Of a DNA stretch of 39,387 bases, positions 38,518 through 39,387 are shown in pieces (the stretch's first letter is position 1; every line of letters starts with the position of its first letter). The stretch is from Acidobacteriota bacterium (lineage in GTDB: Bacteria > Acidobacteriota > Vicinamibacteria > Vicinamibacterales > 2-12-FULL-66-21): contig JABFWM010000603.1 of the NCBI GenBank assembly GCA_013362195.1, positions 1 to 39,387 on the forward strand, in the 5' to 3' direction. The position numbers and the translations under genes were made by a program. The notes under the pieces were generated by a model that saw only the letters and a program-made list of their open reading frames with translations, was not told where the DNA came from and searched no databases.

Positions 38518-39387
38518 ATGTACGAGGACTACTACGGGTTCGCCGAGAAGCCCTTCAGCCTGACGCCCGATCCCAAGTACCTCTTCAAGAGTACCTCGCA
38601 CGCGAACGCGTTCGAGCTGCTGCAGTACGCGATCCGCCGCCGCGAAGGATTCGTCGTCGTCACCGGCGACATCGGCACCGGCAAGACGACGCTGTGCCGG
38701 GCGATCCTGGAGCAGCTCGATGCCAGGACCTTCACGGCGCTGGTGCTGAATCCCTTCCTGTCGGAAGAAGATCTGCTGCGCATCATCCTCCAGGACTTCG
38801 GCGTCGTGTCGCGCGACGAGATCAAGCGGGGCCGCCTCGCCGGCGTCAGCAAGCAGGAGCTCATCGAGACGCTGAACGAGTTCCTGCTGTCGCTGCAGCC
38901 GCTCGGGGCGAGCGCGCTGCTCATCATCGACGAAGCGCAGAACCTGCCGCTGCAGGTCCTCGAGCAGATCCGCATCCTGTCGAACCTCGAGACCGACAAG
39001 GAGAAGCTGCTGCAGATCGTGCTCGTCGGGCAACCCAACCTGCGCGACGCGCTGCGGCGGGCGGAACTGCGTCAACTCGATCAGCGGGTCTCGATCCGCT
39101 ACGAGTTGAAGCCGCTGACCGCGGAGGAGAGCGGCGCCTACATCATGCATCGCCTGGCGATTGCCGGCGGCAGCGCGGCGGTATCCTTCGCGCCGAGGGC
39201 GCTCGCCCGCGTCCACGGCTACACCGGCGGCATCCCGCGGCTGATCAATCTGCTGTGCGATCGCGCGCTGCTCGCGGGCTATTCCGCGCGAACCAACCGC
39301 CTCCAGCCCGAACATGTGGCGCACGCGGCGGGCTCGCTCGATCTGTCGCTGCCGCGCGCCCGGACGCTCGCCTGGGTGCGCGCCCCT
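38518..39387 (+). CDS. ExeA/MshM-type AAA ATPase, N-terminal 290 residues
   Basis: Incomplete at the window end (290 codons, no stop). ATG 38518 has GGAG 8 nt upstream; an in-frame GTG at 38500 would add six residues. It begins with the family hallmark MYEDYYGFAEKPFSLTPDP. Walker A is TGDIGTGKTTLCR (Lys56), Walker B is ALLIIDEAQNL, then the sensor region LLQIVLVGQPNLRDAL, an Arg-rich LRQLDQRVSIRYELKPL, and HGYTGGIPRLINLLCDRAL. Such ATPases use ATP to assemble the secretin or pilus machinery through the peptidoglycan; many carry a C-terminal membrane helix and periplasmic domain, which would lie outside the window. Pairs with the secretin upstream. Confidence 0.9.
   Translation, partial: MYEDYYGFAEKPFSLTPDPKYLFKSTSHANAFELLQYAIRRREGFVVVTGDIGTGKTTLCRAILEQLDARTFTALVLNPFLSEEDLLRIILQDFGVVSRDEIKRGRLAGVSKQELIETLNEFLLSLQPLGASALLIIDEAQNLPLQVLEQIRILSNLETDKEKLLQIVLVGQPNLRDALRRAELRQLDQRVSIRYELKPLTAEESGAYIMHRLAIAGGSAAVSFAPRALARVHGYTGGIPRLINLLCDRALLAGYSARTNRLQPEHVAHAAGSLDLSLPRARTLAWVRAP

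Noticed and set aside
1..39387. tRNA, rRNA, riboswitch or mobile-element genes
   Set aside because: No cloverleaf, rRNA-like sequence, transposase motif or terminal inverted repeat pair was found by eye in the spacers; small RNAs cannot be excluded.

Overview
This is a GC-rich bacterial chromosome segment of dense, mostly single-copy genes. I see no rRNA, tRNA, CRISPR array, insertion sequence or phage gene. The gene content suggests Acidobacteriota, perhaps Vicinamibacteria. The signs are an Oar-like TonB-dependent receptor with a carboxypeptidase-regulatory N-terminus, a VWFA protein of the acidobacterial type, a secreted DinB protein, TolB-like propellers, PEGA proteins, and many secreted proteins with regulatory-like beta-sandwich repeats. 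The taxonomic call is inference; no marker gene was compared.

Layout: 1-254 start of a secreted M16 peptidase (minus). 328-3058 aminotransferase overlapping a GH77 4-alpha-glucanotransferase. 3189-4547 secreted M20 peptidase. 4773-11049 an envelope or signalling group: pseudokinase-TM-PEGA protein, TPR/TonB-like protein, DinB protein, and pseudokinase-HTH-TM-propeller protein. 11114-12397 M23 lipoprotein. 12417-15353 TonB-dependent receptor (minus). 15486-16703 DUF1015. 16809-19205 serine biosynthesis (serA, serC). 19308-20171 fatty acid desaturase. 20296-21926 two-component system. 21960-23297 pcnB (minus). 23393-24184 secreted helical-repeat protein. 24195-26885 polA (minus). 26918-27784 two-anchor lipoprotein. 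27732-29558 regulatory-like repeat protein (minus). 29672-30406 ZIP transporter. 30513-33736 three minus-strand genes (VWA, membrane protein, HTH-TM-TonB). 33904-34659 SDR. 34621-35217 methyltransferase (minus). 35243-37089 inositol-phosphate synthase plus a small membrane protein. 37190-end secretin and ExeA-type ATPase of a pilus or secretion system. No gene-free stretch exceeds about 230 bp.

Three patterns stand out. First, many genes that begin a transcription unit have a -10-like hexamer ending only 6-7 nt before the start codon, as expected of leaderless mRNAs. Two divergent pairs have abutting or overlapping -10 boxes. Second, several intergenic spacers are built of 7-bp tandem units; one runs in register up to the GTG of the ZIP gene and another supplies the Shine-Dalgarno-like sequence of serC. 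A separate hairpin family has the core GGTC-N4-GACC. Third, two neighbouring proteins carry kinase folds without catalytic motifs, joined through one membrane helix to PEGA repeats or a propeller; a third protein joins an HTH-like domain to a periplasmic TonB domain. This could be a set of transmembrane proteins that carry information without phosphotransfer.

Several enzymes have notable residue changes: the glucanotransferase has Ala at the acid/base Glu position, and DNA polymerase I lacks most 3'-5' exonuclease carboxylates and has Tyr in the O-helix at the dideoxy-discrimination position.
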